DNA of 64,000 nt from Sphingomonas sp. UBA978. GTDB lineage: Bacteria; Pseudomonadota; Alphaproteobacteria; Sphingomonadales; Sphingomonadaceae. This document shows positions 51,764-59,532 of the stretch, in pieces (the first letter of the stretch is position 1; every line of letters starts with the position of its first letter). The stretch lies in NCBI RefSeq assembly GCF_002292295.1, contig NZ_DBBS01000005.1:1-64000 (forward strand), written 5' to 3'. Under the pieces are notes generated by a model. The model saw only the letters and a program-made list of their open reading frames with translations. It did not search any database and was not told where the DNA came from. The translations under genes and the position numbers were made by a program.

Positions 51764-51933
51764 CCGCCGTCGCGATCCTCAGCGTCGCGGGCGGACATTC
51801 CGGTACCGTCCACCGCAGGACCGGCCCGGAATGGTCGGACGTCGCACTGTTCGTGGTCGCGGCACTCGGCGTCTGGCTCGTCCGCCGGGCGATGCGGCGG
51901 CGTTTCGCGCGCCGTCCGCCGATCAAGGATTGA
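51760..51933 (+). CDS. 57-residue protein with PEP-CTERM-like tail
   Basis: Overlaps the preceding gene by ATGA and ends 32 bases before hisE. The short N-terminal part (TAVAILSVAGGHSGTVHRR) is followed by GPEWSDVALFVVAALGVWLV and an Arg-rich end (RRAMRRRFARR). Pro-Glu, one hydrophobic helix and an Arg cluster is the layout of exosortase PEP-CTERM sorting tails, but a full protein of this size is unusual; it may simply be a one-helix membrane protein. Confidence 0.55.
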   Translation: MTAVAILSVAGGHSGTVHRRTGPEWSDVALFVVAALGVWLVRRAMRRRFARRPPIKD

Positions 51934-51965
51934 CCCCTCCCCACCTCCCGCGCCAAGCGGAGGCC

Positions 51966-52274
51966 ATGGACCCGCTCGATCGCCTGGAAGCCACCATCCG
52001 CGCCCGCCGCGACGCCGCCGATGCCGGCGGCTCGTACGTCGCCAGCCTGTTCGCCAGGGGCCGGCCCAAGATCGCGCAGAAAGTCGGCGAGGAAGCGACC
52101 GAGACGGTGATCGCCGCGCTCGCCGAACCGGACAAGCTCGCCTCCGAGGCCGCCGACCTCGTCTTCCACCTGCTCGTGCTGCTCGCCGATGCCGGGCTGG
52201 GGCTGGACGACGTCCGCGCCGAACTCGCCCGCCGCGAGGGCGTGTCGGGCCATGCCGAAAAAGCCGCTCGCTGA
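51966..52274 (+). CDS. hisE: Phosphoribosyl-ATP diphosphatase
   Basis: Second step of histidine synthesis: removes diphosphate from phosphoribosyl-ATP. The 102-residue all-helical product has SYVASLFARGRPKIAQKVGEEATE with the metal-binding Glu cluster and ASEAADLVFHLLVLLADAG with the second acidic pair. Length is normal. It closes the local his group; hisG, hisD, hisI and others are not in the window. Confidence 0.95.
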   Translation: MDPLDRLEATIRARRDAADAGGSYVASLFARGRPKIAQKVGEEATETVIAALAEPDKLASEAADLVFHLLVLLADAGLGLDDVRAELARREGVSGHAEKAAR

Positions 52275-52285
52275 GGACCCGCCCC

Positions 52286-52663
52286 ATGCCGATCGATGCC
52301 ACCCTGCCCTATGACGACCAGAACGTCTTCGCGAAGATCCTGCGCGACGAGATCCCGTCGCAGCGGGTCTACGAGGACGACTATGCCGTCGCCTTCCACG
52401 ACATCGCGCCGGTCGCGCCGCTGCATATCCTCGTGATCCCGCGCGGCGCTTATGTGTCGTGGGACGATTTCAGCGCCCGCGGGTCGGATGCGGAGATCGC
52501 CGGCTTCGTTCGCGCGATCGGTCATGTCGCGCGCGAACACGGGCTGGTCGTCCCCGGCTATCGCCTGCTCGCCAACGTCGGCGGCCATGGCGGGCAGGAA
52601 GTACCGCACCTCCACGTCCACCTGTTCGGCGGCAAGCCGCTCGGGCCGATGCTGGCGGGATGA
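52286..52663 (+). CDS. HIT-family nucleotide hydrolase
   Basis: HinT-like protein splitting AMP from small nucleotide adducts. The 125-residue product has VFAKILRDEIPSQRVYEDDY, FHDIAPVAPLHILVIPR and the histidine triad HLHVHLFGGKPLG near the C-terminus. It starts 11 bases after hisE on the same strand, a common alphaproteobacterial arrangement. Confidence 0.95.
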   Translation: MPIDATLPYDDQNVFAKILRDEIPSQRVYEDDYAVAFHDIAPVAPLHILVIPRGAYVSWDDFSARGSDAEIAGFVRAIGHVAREHGLVVPGYRLLANVGGHGGQEVPHLHVHLFGGKPLGPMLAG

Positions 52664-52798
52664 TCGCCGCGCCGCGGCAGGCGGCGCGAAGCGGCGGCGC
52701 GATAAGGGATTGCCTCTCCCCCATTTGCGGCTAGCATCCCCCGCTTCACCATGCGGCGGCGTTCCAGGGACCGTTCGCATCTGGGGGGATAGAGCTTC

Positions 52799-54334
52799 AT
52801 GATATTCGGGCGCGTCAAACCACTCGACGCCATTCTCGCCACGGCCGAAAAACGCGGCTTGCATCGTTCACTCGGGGCGTTCCAGCTGACCATGCTGGGC
52901 GTCGGCGCCGTCATCGGCACCGGCATCTTCGTCCTCACCTCCGAAGCCGCGCAAAAGGCCGGGCCGGGCATGATGATCTCGTTCATCATCGCCGGCTTCG
53001 TCTGCGCGGTCGCGGCGCTCTGCTATTCCGAGCTCGCCTCGATGGTGCCGGTGGCAGGCTCCGCCTACACCTATACCTATGCGGTGATGGGCGAATTGCT
53101 CGCCTGGATGGTCGGCTGGGCGCTGATCCTCGAATATGCCGTCGGCGCCTCCGCGGTCGCGGTCGGCTGGTCGGGCTATATGGTCGGGCAGCTGCGCAAT
53201 TTGCTGGGGATCGAGATCCCGATGGAATGGGTCAACGGCCCGTCGGCGGGGGGCTATATCAACCTGCCCGCGGTCATCATCTCCGGCCTCGTCACCTGGC
53301 TGCTGGTGATCGGCACGACCGAGAGCGCGCGCGTCAACGCGGTGCTGGTGTGCATCAAGGTCGCGGCGCTGTCGCTGTTCGTCGCGCTGTCGCTGCCGGT
53401 CATGAACCTCGACCATTTCGAACCGCTGATGCCGACCGGCTTCACCGGGGTCGCCGGCGCCGCCGCCTCGATCTTCTTCGCCTATGTCGGGTTCGACGCG
53501 GTCTCCACCGCGGCGGAGGAAACCAAGAACCCGCAGCGCAACGTGCCGATCGGCCTGATCGCGTCGCTGGGCTTCTGCACCATCTTCTATCTTTTGGTGT
53601 CGGCGGGCGCGATCGGTTCGCCGCTCGGCGCGCAGCCGGTGCGCGATGCCGCGGGGACCTTGCTGTCGCCCGGCACGTCGGAACTCGCCGACCGCTGCCG
53701 TGCGATCGTCGCCGGCGGTGCGCTCGAACCGCTCTCCTGCTCGCGTGAGGCGCTCGCCCACGTGCTGCGCACGATCGGCTGGGTGCAAGTGGGCAACCTC
53801 ATCGGTCTCGCCGCCACCCTCGCCCTCCCCTCCGTCGTCTTGATGATGATGTTCGGCCAGACCCGCGTGTTCTTCACCATGGCCCGCGACGGGCTGCTGC
53901 CGGCGAAGCTCGCGACCGTCCATCCGAAGTACCGGACGCCGCATGTCGTAACGATCGTCACCGGCATCGCGACGACGCTCGCCGCGGCGTTCCTGCCGGT
54001 CGGCAAGCTCGCCGATTATTCCAACTCGGGGACGCTGTTCGCTTTCCTGATGGTGGCGATCTCGGTGCTGGTGCTGCGCAAGGTCGATCCCAGCCGCAAG
54101 CGTCCGTTCCGCACCCCGCTGGTGTGGCTGGTCGCGCCGGCTGCGATCATCGGCTGCCTGTACCTCTATTTCTCGCTGCCGCTGCTGGCGATCCTCGTCC
54201 TGCCGGGCTGGGGCCTGATCGGGCTGCTCATCTACTTCGGCTACAGCCGCAGCCGCTCCTACGTGGGCCGCGGCATCACCGACGTGGTCGACGACCCCGC
54301 GATGCAGCCGGAAATCGCCAAGCCTCTCCACTGA
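52799..54334 (+). CDS. APC-superfamily amino acid permease
   Basis: Twelve-segment cationic or general amino acid transporter of the APC group. The 511-residue product opens with a cytoplasmic helix (DAILATAEKRGLHRSLG), then the unwound helix-1 motif GVGAVIGTGIFVLT. A later conserved part reads FFAYVGFDAVSTAAEETKNPQRNVP. A long periplasmic loop near 280-325 carries two Cys residues. It resembles CAT-like bacterial permeases more than lysine-specific ones; substrate unknown. A clear terminator follows. Confidence 0.92.
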   Translation: MIFGRVKPLDAILATAEKRGLHRSLGAFQLTMLGVGAVIGTGIFVLTSEAAQKAGPGMMISFIIAGFVCAVAALCYSELASMVPVAGSAYTYTYAVMGELLAWMVGWALILEYAVGASAVAVGWSGYMVGQLRNLLGIEIPMEWVNGPSAGGYINLPAVIISGLVTWLLVIGTTESARVNAVLVCIKVAALSLFVALSLPVMNLDHFEPLMPTGFTGVAGAAASIFFAYVGFDAVSTAAEETKNPQRNVPIGLIASLGFCTIFYLLVSAGAIGSPLGAQPVRDAAGTLLSPGTSELADRCRAIVAGGALEPLSCSREALAHVLRTIGWVQVGNLIGLAATLALPSVVLMMMFGQTRVFFTMARDGLLPAKLATVHPKYRTPHVVTIVTGIATTLAAAFLPVGKLADYSNSGTLFAFLMVAISVLVLRKVDPSRKRPFRTPLVWLVAPAAIIGCLYLYFSLPLLAILVLPGWGLIGLLIYFGYSRSRSYVGRGITDVVDDPAMQPEIAKPLH

Positions 54335-54351
54335 GGTTTCGATGCACGATG

Positions 54352-54385
54352 AAGGGCCGGGGGAGCGATCCTCCGGCCCTTTTTC
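54352..54385 (+). terminator. Intrinsic terminator after the permease
   Basis: AAGGGCCGGGGGA (54352-54364) pairs with TCCTCCGGCCCTT (54369-54381) around GCGA, followed by TTTTT. Confidence 0.9.
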
Positions 54386-54404
54386 TTGTGCGACACCTGA
54401 TGGG

Positions 54405-54530
54405 TTCACGCGAAGCCGCGAAGACGGAAAGAGGGCGCGTTCAGGGCGAACGCATTGCTTCCCAGTTCTGTCTTAATGATAACCGCAGCCACGGAAGCAA
54501 CATCGTCGCGGCTTCGCGGCTTCGCGTGAA
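54405..54530. repeat. Inverted-repeat element downstream of the permease
   Basis: TTCACGCGAAGCCGCGAAG at 54405-54423 and its exact reverse complement at 54512-54530 (19-base arms) enclose an AT-richer middle. Beyond the right arm, to about 54600, GCGCAGAGGCGCGAACGACGCGGAGG words continue the style of the hisA-hisF element. The whole gap 54335-54691 holds only the terminator and these repeats. Confidence 0.85.
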
Positions 54531-54657
54531 ACCGATATTTCGCGCAGAGGCGCGAACGACGCGGAGGGGTTGCGCGCTTCTCTCCGGTTCATCCGCCGGC
54601 ACAGTATGAGAGCCGCACGCGAGGCAGGCGGGACGCCTCGGCGGCCTCTGCGCGAAC

Positions 54658-54683
54658 CCCCCCTCTCCGACCGGAGAGGGGGG
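54658..54683. repeat. Palindrome at the 3' end of the sugar kinase gene
   Basis: CCCCCCTCTCCG and CGGAGAGGGGGG (12-base arms, two-base centre) lie nine bases past the kinase stop on its downstream side. Same CTCTCC/GGAGAG style as the glyS elements and possibly the kinase terminator. Confidence 0.8.
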
Positions 54684-54691
54684 CAACGCGA

Positions 54692-55690
54692 TCAACCGAT
54701 CTTGGACGTCGCCAGCGCCTTCATGTCGACGTTCGGCCGCGCGCCGAAGTGGCTGATGATCTCCGCCGCGCAGATCGCGCCGAGGCGGAGAGACTGTTCA
54801 AGTCCTTTGCCCTGCGCCTGACCGTGCAGGAAGCCCGCCGCGAACAGGTCGCCCGCGCCGGTCGTGTCCACCACCTGTGCGATCGGCTCGGCCGGTACTT
54901 CGGCGCGGGTGCCGTGCTGGATCGCGCAGGCGCCCGAGGCGCCGCGGGTGACGACCAGGGTCGGCACCTGCGCCGACAGCTTCTCCGCCGCCGCCTCGAA
55001 ATCGTCGGTTTCGGCCAGCGCGGCGAGTTCGCTCTCGTTGGCGAACAGGATGTCGATCAGGCCGTCGGCGATCAGGCTGCGGAAATCGCCGCCATGGCGA
55101 CCGATGCAGAACACGTCGGACAGGGTGAAGGCGACCTTGCGGCCCGCCTTGCGCGCCGCCTCGATCGCCGCGCGCATCGCCGCGCGGGGCTCCTCGGGGT
55201 CCCACAGATAGCCTTCGAGATACAGGATCGCCGCATCCTCGATCACCGACAGGTCGAGCGCGCTCTCGGGCAGGAACTGCGACGCGCCGAGATAGGTGTT
55301 CATCGTCCGCTGGCCGTCCGGCGTCACGAAGATCAGGCAGCGCGCCGTGGTCGGCTGACCGGGACGCGACGCGGTGTCGAAGGCGACGCCGGCGGCGCGG
55401 ATGTCGTGCGCGAACACCTGCCCGAGCTGGTCGTCGGCGACCTGCCCGATGAAGGCGGTGCGCCCGCCCAGCGCGGCGATCCCCGCCACGGTGTTGGCGG
55501 CGGACCCGCCCGACACTTCGCGGCCCGGCCCCATCTTGGCGTAGAGGGCATCGGCATCCTCGGGCGAGAACATCAGCTGCATCGAGCCCTTGGCGACGCC
55601 GATCGATTCGATGAAGGCATCGTCGGCCTGGCTGAGGATATCGACGATCGCGTTGCCGATCGCGACCACGTCATATTTGGGCTGGAACAA
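54692..55690 (-). CDS. PfkB-family sugar/adenosine kinase
   Basis: Carbohydrate kinase of the adenosine kinase branch. The 332-residue product has YDVVAIGNAIVDILSQ, the substrate motif SGGSAANTVAGIAALGG, LGQVFAHDIRAAGV and the signature DTTGAGDLFAAGFLHG with the catalytic Asp. No ATG lies close to the family start; TTG 55690 (LFQPKYDVV) preceded by GGAG gives the right length and is chosen, while the ATG at 55780 adds an unrelated 30-residue tail. Adenosine, inosine or ribose are all possible substrates. Confidence 0.88.
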   Translation of the reverse strand: MFQPKYDVVAIGNAIVDILSQADDAFIESIGVAKGSMQLMFSPEDADALYAKMGPGREVSGGSAANTVAGIAALGGRTAFIGQVADDQLGQVFAHDIRAAGVAFDTASRPGQPTTARCLIFVTPDGQRTMNTYLGASQFLPESALDLSVIEDAAILYLEGYLWDPEEPRAAMRAAIEAARKAGRKVAFTLSDVFCIGRHGGDFRSLIADGLIDILFANESELAALAETDDFEAAAEKLSAQVPTLVVTRGASGACAIQHGTRAEVPAEPIAQVVDTTGAGDLFAAGFLHGQAQGKGLEQSLRLGAICAAEIISHFGARPNVDMKALATSKIG

Positions 55691-55797
55691 GGGATTGGGG
55701 CTCCGGAAAAGATATCGCCACCCCCTAGAGCCGCGACGCCCTTGGCGCAACGTACCGGCGGTTGACGCGCCCGGCGCCACCCGGCACGCCGACGGTC

Positions 55798-56487
55798 ATG
55801 CTCCGCGCCCTCTCCCTGTCGATCGGCCAGCTCGGCGACCCCGCGATCCTGCGCGTGCTGATGAAGTCGCTACTGGTGACGCTGGCGCTGTTCGCTGGGC
55901 TGGGCGCCGCGCTCTACGTCGGCCTGCGCGCGGCGTTCGAGGCTCTGGTCGGTATCGAATTCGGCGGCAGCCTCGCCGGCGTCGCGGCGGTCGTGCTGCT
56001 GGTGCTGGGCGCCTGGCTGCTGTTCCGGGTCGTCGCGATCGCCGTGATTGGCCTGTTTGGCGACGAGGTGGTCGCCGCGGTCGAGGCACGGCATTATCCA
56101 GCCGCGCACGCTGCGGCACGGCCGGTCGGCATGGCCCGCTCGACGCGCATGGCGCTCGGCTCGGCGGGGCGGGCGGTGGCGGCCAATCTGCTGATGGTCC
56201 CCGTCTATATCGCCCTGCTGTTCACCGCGATCGGCCCAGCCATCGCCTTCTTCCTCGTCAACGCGCTGCTGCTCGGCCGCGACCTTGGCGAGATGGTGGC
56301 GAGCCGGCACATGGACGATGCGACGGTGCGGGGCTGGCGCACGGCGACGCGCGGGCGGCGGTTCGCGCTGGGGCTTGCCGGCACCGGGCTGTTCGTGGTT
56401 CCGCTCCTCAACCTGTTCGCCCCGATCCTCGGCGCGAGCATGGCGACGCATCTGTTCCACGCGTCGCGACGGGGGACGAGCACGTGA
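55798..56487 (+). CDS. EI24-domain membrane protein (CysZ-like)
   Basis: A 229-residue EI24/CysZ-type membrane protein with four or more hydrophobic segments (KSLLVTLALFAGLGAALYV, VAAVVLLVLGAWLLFRVVA, NLLMVPVYIALLFTAIGPA, GTGLFVVPLLNLFAPILGA) and the family stretch NALLLGRDLGEMVASRHMD. CysZ proteins import sulphate; whether this one does is not known. Its stop overlaps the next start (GTGA). Confidence 0.87.
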   Translation: MLRALSLSIGQLGDPAILRVLMKSLLVTLALFAGLGAALYVGLRAAFEALVGIEFGGSLAGVAAVVLLVLGAWLLFRVVAIAVIGLFGDEVVAAVEARHYPAAHAAARPVGMARSTRMALGSAGRAVAANLLMVPVYIALLFTAIGPAIAFFLVNALLLGRDLGEMVASRHMDDATVRGWRTATRGRRFALGLAGTGLFVVPLLNLFAPILGASMATHLFHASRRGTST

Positions 56488-56849
56488 AGGCACTGGCGGC
56501 ATCCGTACTGGCTCTGGGATTGAGCGCCTGTGCCGCACCCGGCGGCGTCGCGCCGATCCCGGCCGGCCGCACCGTCATCCCCTACACCACCGCCGGGCTG
56601 GAGCGCGTGCTCGGCCAGGACGCCGCCGGCCTGACGCAATTGTTCGGCCAGCCCGATGCCGACATCCGCGAAGGGACCGCGCGCAAGCTCCAGTTCGCCG
56701 GCCCGATCTGCGTCCTCGACGCCTATCTCTACCCCAAGGGCAGCGAACCGCCGCGCGTCACCTATCTCGATGCGCGCGAACCCGACGGCAGCACCATCGA
56801 CCGCGCCAGCTGCGTCGCCGCCCTCACCCGCCGCGATGGCGGCAGATAG
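56484..56849 (+). CDS. Hypothetical lipoprotein
   Basis: GTG 56484 inside the preceding stop codon. The 121-residue precursor has a lipobox (VLALGLSACAA, Cys about 16). The mature part has AGLERVLGQDAAGLTQLFGQPDADIREG, like the BamE/SmpA-type small beta proteins of the envelope, then GPICVLDAYLYPKG and RASCVAALTRR. The BamE likeness is by pattern only. Co-expressed with the EI24 protein. Confidence 0.72.
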   Translation: MKALAASVLALGLSACAAPGGVAPIPAGRTVIPYTTAGLERVLGQDAAGLTQLFGQPDADIREGTARKLQFAGPICVLDAYLYPKGSEPPRVTYLDAREPDGSTIDRASCVAALTRRDGGR

Positions 56850-56863
56850 CTTGCCCGATCGAT

Positions 56864-56892
56864 TTGACAGCCTAGGTCAATCGTCCTAATTT
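56864..56892 (+). promoter_or_regulatory. Promoter with operator upstream of the TetR gene
   Basis: TTGACA at 56864-56869 and TAATTT at 56887-56892 are 17 bases apart, a near-ideal sigma-70 layout. TTGAC and GTCAA (56864-56868, 56876-56880) form an inverted repeat over the -35 box, the usual position for an autorepressor of the TetR type. Confidence 0.75.
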
Positions 56893-56920
56893 TTCGGCTC
56901 CGCTGCCGAAGGCCCTGACG

Positions 56921-57502
56921 ATGCCTGCTGCCACCACCCGCGACCTGATCGTCGAGACGGCGGACGAACTCTTCTACACGCAGGGTTTCGAAGCGACGTC
57001 CTTCGCGCGCATCGCCGGGCCGCTGGGCCTGTCGCGCGGGAATTTCTATCATCATTTCAAGACGAAGGATCACATCCTCGATGCCGTCATTACCCGCCGG
57101 CGCGACATTACGCAGGCGATGCTCGACGATTGGCAGGTCGTGGGCGACGATCCGCGGGATCGCATTCTCCGCTTCGTGCGGCTGCTGATCGTCAACCGGG
57201 TCAGGATCATGGCCTTTGGCTGTCCGGTCGGAACATTGTGCGCCGAACTGGCCAAGCTCGACCACGATGCGCAGCCGCGCGCGGCCGGCATCCTCCTGAT
57301 GTTCCGCGACTGGCTGACCGACCAGTTCCGTGCGCTCGGCGCAGGCGACGCCGCCGGCGACCTTGCCCTGCACCTGCTCGGCTGGGCACAGGGGACTGCG
57401 GTTCTGGCGACGGCGTTGCGGGACGAGGCCATGATCCGCCGGGAGGTCGCCACGACGGAAAGCTGGCTGGCCGGACTGCCCTATCCTTCACCCTCTGCAT
57501 GA
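56921..57502 (+). CDS. TetR-family transcriptional regulator
   Basis: A 193-residue TetR repressor. The N-terminal helix-turn-helix is TRDLIVETADELFYTQGFEATSFARIAGPLGLSRGNFYHHFKTKDHIL, cited in parts: FYTQGFEATSFARIAG (turn) and SRGNFYHHFKTKDHIL (recognition helix end). The C-terminal ligand domain has GCPVGTLCAELAKLDHDAQ. A nearby dyad and the adjacent genes (YciI-like, tag) are the likely targets. Effector unknown. Confidence 0.93.
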   Translation: MPAATTRDLIVETADELFYTQGFEATSFARIAGPLGLSRGNFYHHFKTKDHILDAVITRRRDITQAMLDDWQVVGDDPRDRILRFVRLLIVNRVRIMAFGCPVGTLCAELAKLDHDAQPRAAGILLMFRDWLTDQFRALGAGDAAGDLALHLLGWAQGTAVLATALRDEAMIRREVATTESWLAGLPYPSPSA

Positions 57503-57514
57503 ACGGGGAGCATC

Positions 57515-57808
57515 ATGTTCGTTACCTTTCTGCACTTCACCGAACGGCGCGAGGCAGCGGCCTCGTTCATGGCCGGGCATAATGCCTGGATAGCGCAGGG
57601 ATTCGCGGACGGCATTTTCCTGTGCGCCGGTTCGCTCGACCATGGCGCCGGTGGCATGATCCTCGCCGCCGGCGAGGGTCGCGTGGCCTACGATGCCCGG
57701 GTTCAGGCGGACCCGTTCGTGGTGCACGGCATCGTAACCGCGGAAACGCACGAGATCGATGCGAAGCGAACGATCCCGGCGCTCGCCTTCCTGAGGGCAG
57801 CGGCATGA
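57515..57808 (+). CDS. YciI-like protein
   Basis: A 97-residue YciI-fold protein: MFVTFLHFTERREAAASFMAGHNAWIAQG with the His that pairs with an Asp in this fold, LCAGSLDHGAGGMILA and VQADPFVVHGIV. It follows the TetR gene by 12 bases and overlaps tag by ATGA, so the three form one unit. No substrate known. Confidence 0.88.
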   Translation: MFVTFLHFTERREAAASFMAGHNAWIAQGFADGIFLCAGSLDHGAGGMILAAGEGRVAYDARVQADPFVVHGIVTAETHEIDAKRTIPALAFLRAAA

Positions 57809-58410
57809 CCGACACCCTTCCCGGCCCCGACGGCCGGCCGCGCTGCCGCTGGTGTGCGATCACGCCGGACTTCGTCGCCTATCACGATCGCGAATGGGGA
57901 TTCCCGGTCGCCGACGACATTCGCCTGTTCGAAAAGCTGTGCCTCGAATGCTTTCAGTCGGGCCTCAGCTGGCGGACGATCCTGTCGAAGCGCGAAAATT
58001 TCCGCACCGCCTTCGCCGGCTTCGATTTCCGGACGGTCGCCCGCTTTGACGACGCCGACGTCGCGCGGCTGATGGCGGATGCGGGGATCGTCCGCCACCG
58101 CGGCAAGATCGAGGCGGTCATCAACAACGCCGCCCGCGCCTGCGAACTGGTCGCGGCCGAGGGATCGCTGGCGGCCTTCCTCTGGCGGTTCGAGCCGGCG
58201 GACGACGGCATCGCGCCGCAGAGCCGATCGACCTCCCCCGCCTCAGAGGCCCTGTCGAAAGCCTTGCGCAAACAGGGGTGGAAGTTCGTCGGACCGACGA
58301 CGGTCTACGCGTTCATGCAGGCCATGGGCCTCGTCAACGATCATGCCGAAGGCTGCGTGATACGCGACGAGGTCGCCGCGGCACGCGCCGGCTGCGTGCG
58401 GCCCGCCTAG
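57805..58410 (+). CDS. tag: DNA-3-methyladenine glycosylase I
   Basis: Cuts 3-methyladenine out of alkylated DNA. The 201-residue product opens GRPRCRWCAITPDFVAYHDREWG with the zinc Cys and His ligands, then FEKLCLECFQSGLSWRTIL and the late GLVNDHAEGCVIRDEV with the matching His and Cys, so the zinc site is complete. GWKFVGPTTVYAFMQAMG is the conserved binding-pocket helix. Coupled to the YciI-like gene. Confidence 0.95.
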   Translation: MTDTLPGPDGRPRCRWCAITPDFVAYHDREWGFPVADDIRLFEKLCLECFQSGLSWRTILSKRENFRTAFAGFDFRTVARFDDADVARLMADAGIVRHRGKIEAVINNAARACELVAAEGSLAAFLWRFEPADDGIAPQSRSTSPASEALSKALRKQGWKFVGPTTVYAFMQAMGLVNDHAEGCVIRDEVAAARAGCVRPA

Positions 58411-58414
58411 CGGC

Positions 58415-59467
58415 TCACGACGTCAACCGACCGATCGCCCAGTCTGCCGCCTCAGCCACCACCGGGTCGGCGTCGTCGCGCAGCCGCTCCAGCACCGGCA
58501 ACAGCGCCGGCGCGCCGCTGTTGCCCGCGGCGATCGCGGCGTTGCGGACCATGCGGCTGCGGCCGATGCGCTTGATCGGGGAGCCGGCGAACACCTGCCT
58601 GAACGCCGCATCGTCGAGCGACAACAGGTCCGCGAGCGCAGGTGCGGTCAGCTCGGCGCGGGGGTGGAACGCCATGTTGGCGGCAGCGCTGGCGGCGAAC
58701 TTGTTCCACGGACAGACCGACAGGCAGTCGTCGCACCCGTAGATCCGGTTGCCGATACCCGTGCGGAACTCGACCGGGATCGGGCCGGCATGCTCGATCG
58801 TCAGATACGAGATGCAGCGCCGCGCATCGAGGCGGTAGGGCGCCGGAAAGGCGTCGGTCGGGCAGGCGCGCTGGCAGGCGTCGCATGATCCGCAGCTGTC
58901 GCGCCCCGGCGCGTCAGGGGCCAGATCGAGCGTCGTGTAGATCGCGCCGAGGAACAGCCAGCTGCCATGGTCGCGGCTGACCAGATTGGTGTGCTTGCCC
59001 TGCCAGCCGAGTCCCGCCGCCTCGCTCAACGGCTTCTCCATCACCGGCGCGGTGTCGACGAACACCTTGAGGTCGCACCCCGCCTCCTGCGCCAGCCAGC
59101 GCCCCAGCGCCTTCAGCGCGCGTTTGATGACGTCGTGATAGTCGCCGCCCTGCGCATAGACGGAGATGCGGCCGCGCGTCCCCTCCCCCGCCAGCCGCAA
59201 CGGATCGACGGCGGGCGCATAGCTCATGCCGAGCGCGATGACGCTGCGCACCTCCGGCCACAGCCCGGCGGGGGAACCGCGGTGATGCGCGCGCTCCTCC
59301 ATCCAGATCATCCCGCCGTGCCGGCCCTCGTCCAGCCACTGGCGCAGCCGCGCGGCGGTCTGCGGCGCAGCGTCGGCGCGTGCGATGCCGCAGGCGACGA
59401 AGCCGAGTTCCGCCGCTTTCGCCCTGATGCGCGTCTCGATACCGGGTTGTTGCTTGTGTTCGGACAC
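58415..59467 (-). CDS. queG: Epoxyqueuosine reductase
   Basis: Cobalamin- and Fe-S-dependent enzyme of the last step of queuosine synthesis in tRNA. The 350-residue product has FVACGIARADAAPQTAARLRQWL, YAQGGDYHDVIKRALKALG, GKHTNLVSRDHGSW, the 4Fe-4S motifs CGSCDACQRACPTDAF and CDDCLSVCPWNKFA and a C-terminal HEAT-like end (RNAAIAAGNSGAPALLPVLE). Length is normal. It stands on the minus strand between tag and the ABC exporter genes. Confidence 0.96.
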   Translation of the reverse strand: MSEHKQQPGIETRIRAKAAELGFVACGIARADAAPQTAARLRQWLDEGRHGGMIWMEERAHHRGSPAGLWPEVRSVIALGMSYAPAVDPLRLAGEGTRGRISVYAQGGDYHDVIKRALKALGRWLAQEAGCDLKVFVDTAPVMEKPLSEAAGLGWQGKHTNLVSRDHGSWLFLGAIYTTLDLAPDAPGRDSCGSCDACQRACPTDAFPAPYRLDARRCISYLTIEHAGPIPVEFRTGIGNRIYGCDDCLSVCPWNKFAASAAANMAFHPRAELTAPALADLLSLDDAAFRQVFAGSPIKRIGRSRMVRNAAIAAGNSGAPALLPVLERLRDDADPVVAEAADWAIGRLTS

Positions 59468-59532
59468 GCCGCGCCGCTACCACAGGTCGGGGGCCAGGGT
59501 CATCGGCCCCGATACTGGGGCAGGATGCGATT

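Noticed and set aside
52868..54409. 513-codon minus-strand ORF
   Set aside because: Antisense to the amino acid permease and rich in Asp, Arg, Gln and His with no domain.
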